From positions 1,054,001-1,118,000 of the forward strand of contig NZ_QRAO01000001.1 in assembly GCF_003353425.1 (NCBI RefSeq): a DNA stretch of 64,000 nucleotides, written 5' to 3'. Position 1 is the first letter of the stretch. Each line of letters opens with the position of its first letter. A model generated the notes under the pieces. That model saw only the letters and a list, made by a program, of their open reading frames with translations, did not search any database and was not told where the DNA came from. This document shows, piece by piece, positions 62,171-64,000 of the stretch. The stretch comes from Marinirhabdus gelatinilytica. Lineage in GTDB: Bacteria; Bacteroidota; Bacteroidia; Flavobacteriales; Flavobacteriaceae. A program made the position numbers and the translations under genes.

Positions 62171-63751
62171 ATGGAATTTTATAATTTGTATCACACTCTT
62201 TTATTTTTATCACTGTTTAGTTTGGTCTTTTACTTGCTGTATCGAATTACAAAGTTTGCATTTGCTCTTAATTTTCTGACGACTTTGTCTGTTATTTATT
62301 GGATATATAATTCAGGGCAATTATTTCAAGGTTTATTGTATTTGATATGCCCATTATTATTGGTCAATACAATTTTATATGTTTTTCTTCATAAGGTAGA
62401 TGATTCGGAGAAAACCGAAAATAAATACCGAGTAAGTTTTAGAACGAATAAAGGCAACTTTAAAATTGGAAATATAAAACGGGGTGCATCTGTCATAGGA
62501 TCTGCTGGAAGTGGAAAAACTGAAAGTATAGTGTACGGTTTTCTAACCCATTTCCGAAAAAACAGTTTTTGCGGGATTATCCACGATTATAAGGATTTTG
62601 AAATTACCGAAATGGCGTATCCACTTTTCAAAAATTCTAACATTCCCTTTAAAGTGATTTCTTTTGATAAGATCATTCATCGGGTTAATCCCATTGCACC
62701 GAGGTATTTGGAAAACGAGGAAAGTGTAAACGAGGTGTCCAGGGTATTGATTGAAAATCTGTTGGAACAACGGGAATCTGGCACAACTGGAACAAGCAAA
62801 TTTTTTAATGATGCTGCAGAAGGATTGATTGGCGGGTTGATTTGGGAATTGAAAACATCATACCCCCAATTCTGCACATTACCACATCTAATAGCAGTTT
62901 ATCAGTATCTGGACACAGATAGCCTTGTCGCTTTTTTGGAATCAAATACAACATCGAGAGCGATGGCAGACGCTTTTATAAGTGGAAAAGATTCGGAACG
63001 GCAGACGGCAGGAGTAAAAAGTACGCTGGCCAATGCGCTTAAACGCATTAGCACCCAGCGGATATTTATGGCATTGTCCGCAGACGAAGTTCCCTTAAAT
63101 ATTAATCACACAGAGAATCCTGCGGTAATTTCGGTGGTCAATAATCCTAAATTTGAGACTTCGTATTCGCCCGTAATTGCCACTATCATCCATACTATCA
63201 CTAAACAGATGAGTGTGCACAATTCAATTCCTTCCTTTCTTCTGATGGAAGAAGCACCGACCATTCGCCTATTGAATATGCACCGCATTCCGGCAACGCT
63301 CAGAAGTTATGACATCGCAACTGTTTATGTAATGCAGGATAAAATTCAGAACGATATGATGTATGGTGACAAAGCGAGTAAAGCGATATTGAGCAACCTT
63401 TCCTATCAATTCTTCGGAAAAGTGAATGACCCGGACACCGCTAAATACTATGAGCGCTTTTTCGAAATCGTAAAAAAGGAAACCACAAGCATAAACCGTG
63501 GACACAACCTTAATTTTGATACACGTATCACAACAGGGGAACGAGAAATTCCTAAAATACGAGCGGACCAATTTTTTCGATTAAAGCAGGGGCAATTTAT
63601 TACCTATGCAGATGGAGCTGATAAGAAAGTACAGTTTAAATTGTCGAAGATTAACAGGCAGCTTCCAAACGGAACCAAGGAATATACTAAAGCTGATTTG
63701 CAGGCTAATTTTGATAGGATTTTTCGGGAAGCGCGATCGATTTTTGAATAG
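62171..63751 (+). CDS. VirD4/TraG-type conjugative coupling protein
   Basis: Membrane ATPase of 526 aa that links the relaxase-DNA complex to a type IV secretion channel. Three hydrophobic segments fill residues 8-74. Walker A is GSAGSGKT (110-117) and Walker B lies in FLLMEEAPTIRLL (about 355). The C-terminal part contains the TraD/TraG segment YVMQDKIQNDM and GKVNDPDTAKYYERFF. Spacing to the relaxase is nine bases. Its presence means the element brings its own coupling protein, even if the channel is supplied elsewhere. Confidence 0.92.
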   Translation: MEFYNLYHTLLFLSLFSLVFYLLYRITKFAFALNFLTTLSVIYWIYNSGQLFQGLLYLICPLLLVNTILYVFLHKVDDSEKTENKYRVSFRTNKGNFKIGNIKRGASVIGSAGSGKTESIVYGFLTHFRKNSFCGIIHDYKDFEITEMAYPLFKNSNIPFKVISFDKIIHRVNPIAPRYLENEESVNEVSRVLIENLLEQRESGTTGTSKFFNDAAEGLIGGLIWELKTSYPQFCTLPHLIAVYQYLDTDSLVAFLESNTTSRAMADAFISGKDSERQTAGVKSTLANALKRISTQRIFMALSADEVPLNINHTENPAVISVVNNPKFETSYSPVIATIIHTITKQMSVHNSIPSFLLMEEAPTIRLLNMHRIPATLRSYDIATVYVMQDKIQNDMMYGDKASKAILSNLSYQFFGKVNDPDTAKYYERFFEIVKKETTSINRGHNLNFDTRITTGEREIPKIRADQFFRLKQGQFITYADGADKKVQFKLSKINRQLPNGTKEYTKADLQANFDRIFREARSIFE

Positions 63752-63817
63752 GAAAAGATTCAGTTATAAAAAAGAAGGCATTTTAATTTTGAATCACTTT
63801 CTGAAAAATATAAATTG

Positions 63818-64000
63818 TTATGAATTAAATTTAGGGTAAAAACCTTCATTCTTCATCCATTCAAATGTATCGATTATTTCTTGTCTTTCAAATTTAGATT
63901 TATCTGGGTGCCAGTCATAAAATCGAAATATCAATGTCTCATCGTTCAATAGTTGTTTTTCTTCAAGAATTTCTTTCCAGCACGCAAAAACAGTGGCTAT
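63818..64000 (-). CDS. Unknown protein, C-terminal 60 residues (5' partial)
   Basis: On the minus strand the frame is open from the window edge to a stop at 63818-63820. The residues include TLIFRFYDWHPDKSKFERQE and end EGFYPKFNS. The protein-like composition and absence of stops over 60 codons support a real gene entering from the right, convergent with the coupling-protein gene. Not recognised. Confidence 0.55.
   Translation of the reverse strand: MATVFACWKEILEEKQLLNDETLIFRFYDWHPDKSKFERQEIIDTFEWMKNEGFYPKFNS

Overview
The window is chromosomal DNA from a member of the Flavobacteriaceae (Bacteroidota). The evidence is a complete gldKLMN type IX secretion core, exosortase XrtF with its partner, Bacteroidota-style promoters (TTG, about 19 bases, TAnnTTTG), SusC-like TonB receptor architecture, and an initiator tRNA without encoded CCA. 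The genus cannot be fixed from the sequence alone.

Layout. 1-2.6 kb: the 3' part of a tail-specific protease (Prc) and an OppC-like permease. 2.6-7.3 kb: an AT-rich stretch of poorly known secreted proteins, with a candidate minus-strand small RNA and an anchored DNA/RNA non-specific endonuclease. 7.3-15 kb (minus strand): purH followed by the cell-shape cluster mreB-mreC-mreD-mrdA-rodA. The tail of rodA lies in a 167-bp tandem repeat. 15-18 kb: a MacB-type permease, a free-methionine-sulfoxide-reductase-like GAF protein, and xrtF with its associated membrane protein. 18-22.7 kb: a heavy-metal (probably copper) cluster of DUF3347 lipoprotein, HYC_CC_PP protein, TonB receptor and two HMA proteins. 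22.8-31.5 kb: groL and groS, then a minus-strand operon miaB, sigma-54 activator, lptE, TPR protein and secG, then a membrane protein and a lipoprotein-type pyrophosphatase. 31.7-40.2 kb: topA, an arginase-fold protein with lost metal ligands, and gldKLMN. 40.4-52 kb: an FAD oxidoreductase, a DUF983 protein, an ABC-F ATPase, an RND efflux operon (adaptor, pump, TolC), small proteins and an AsmA-like protein.

From the initiator tRNA gene (52180-52252) to the end of the window lies one flank of a mobilizable or conjugative element. In order it holds a ParB with a cysteine cluster, a DUF932 protein, a type IIL (MmeI-like) restriction-modification enzyme, a small basic protein, SSB, a RadC-like JAB protein, a candidate oriT, a BfmA/BtgA-type mobilization protein, a relaxase and a VirD4/TraG coupling protein. 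No integrase is visible; it would be expected beyond the window.

The strongest candidates for something undescribed are in this element. One is a hairpin leader of about 138 bp, repeated almost unchanged before the parB-like and DUF932 genes, with a diverged third version before the ssb block. Another is a pair of 15-bp palindromes set 42 bp apart, the second overlapping the start codon of the mobilization gene. Others are a 16-bp perfect palindrome upstream of parB (possible parS) and a decayed tandem copy of the initiator tRNA.
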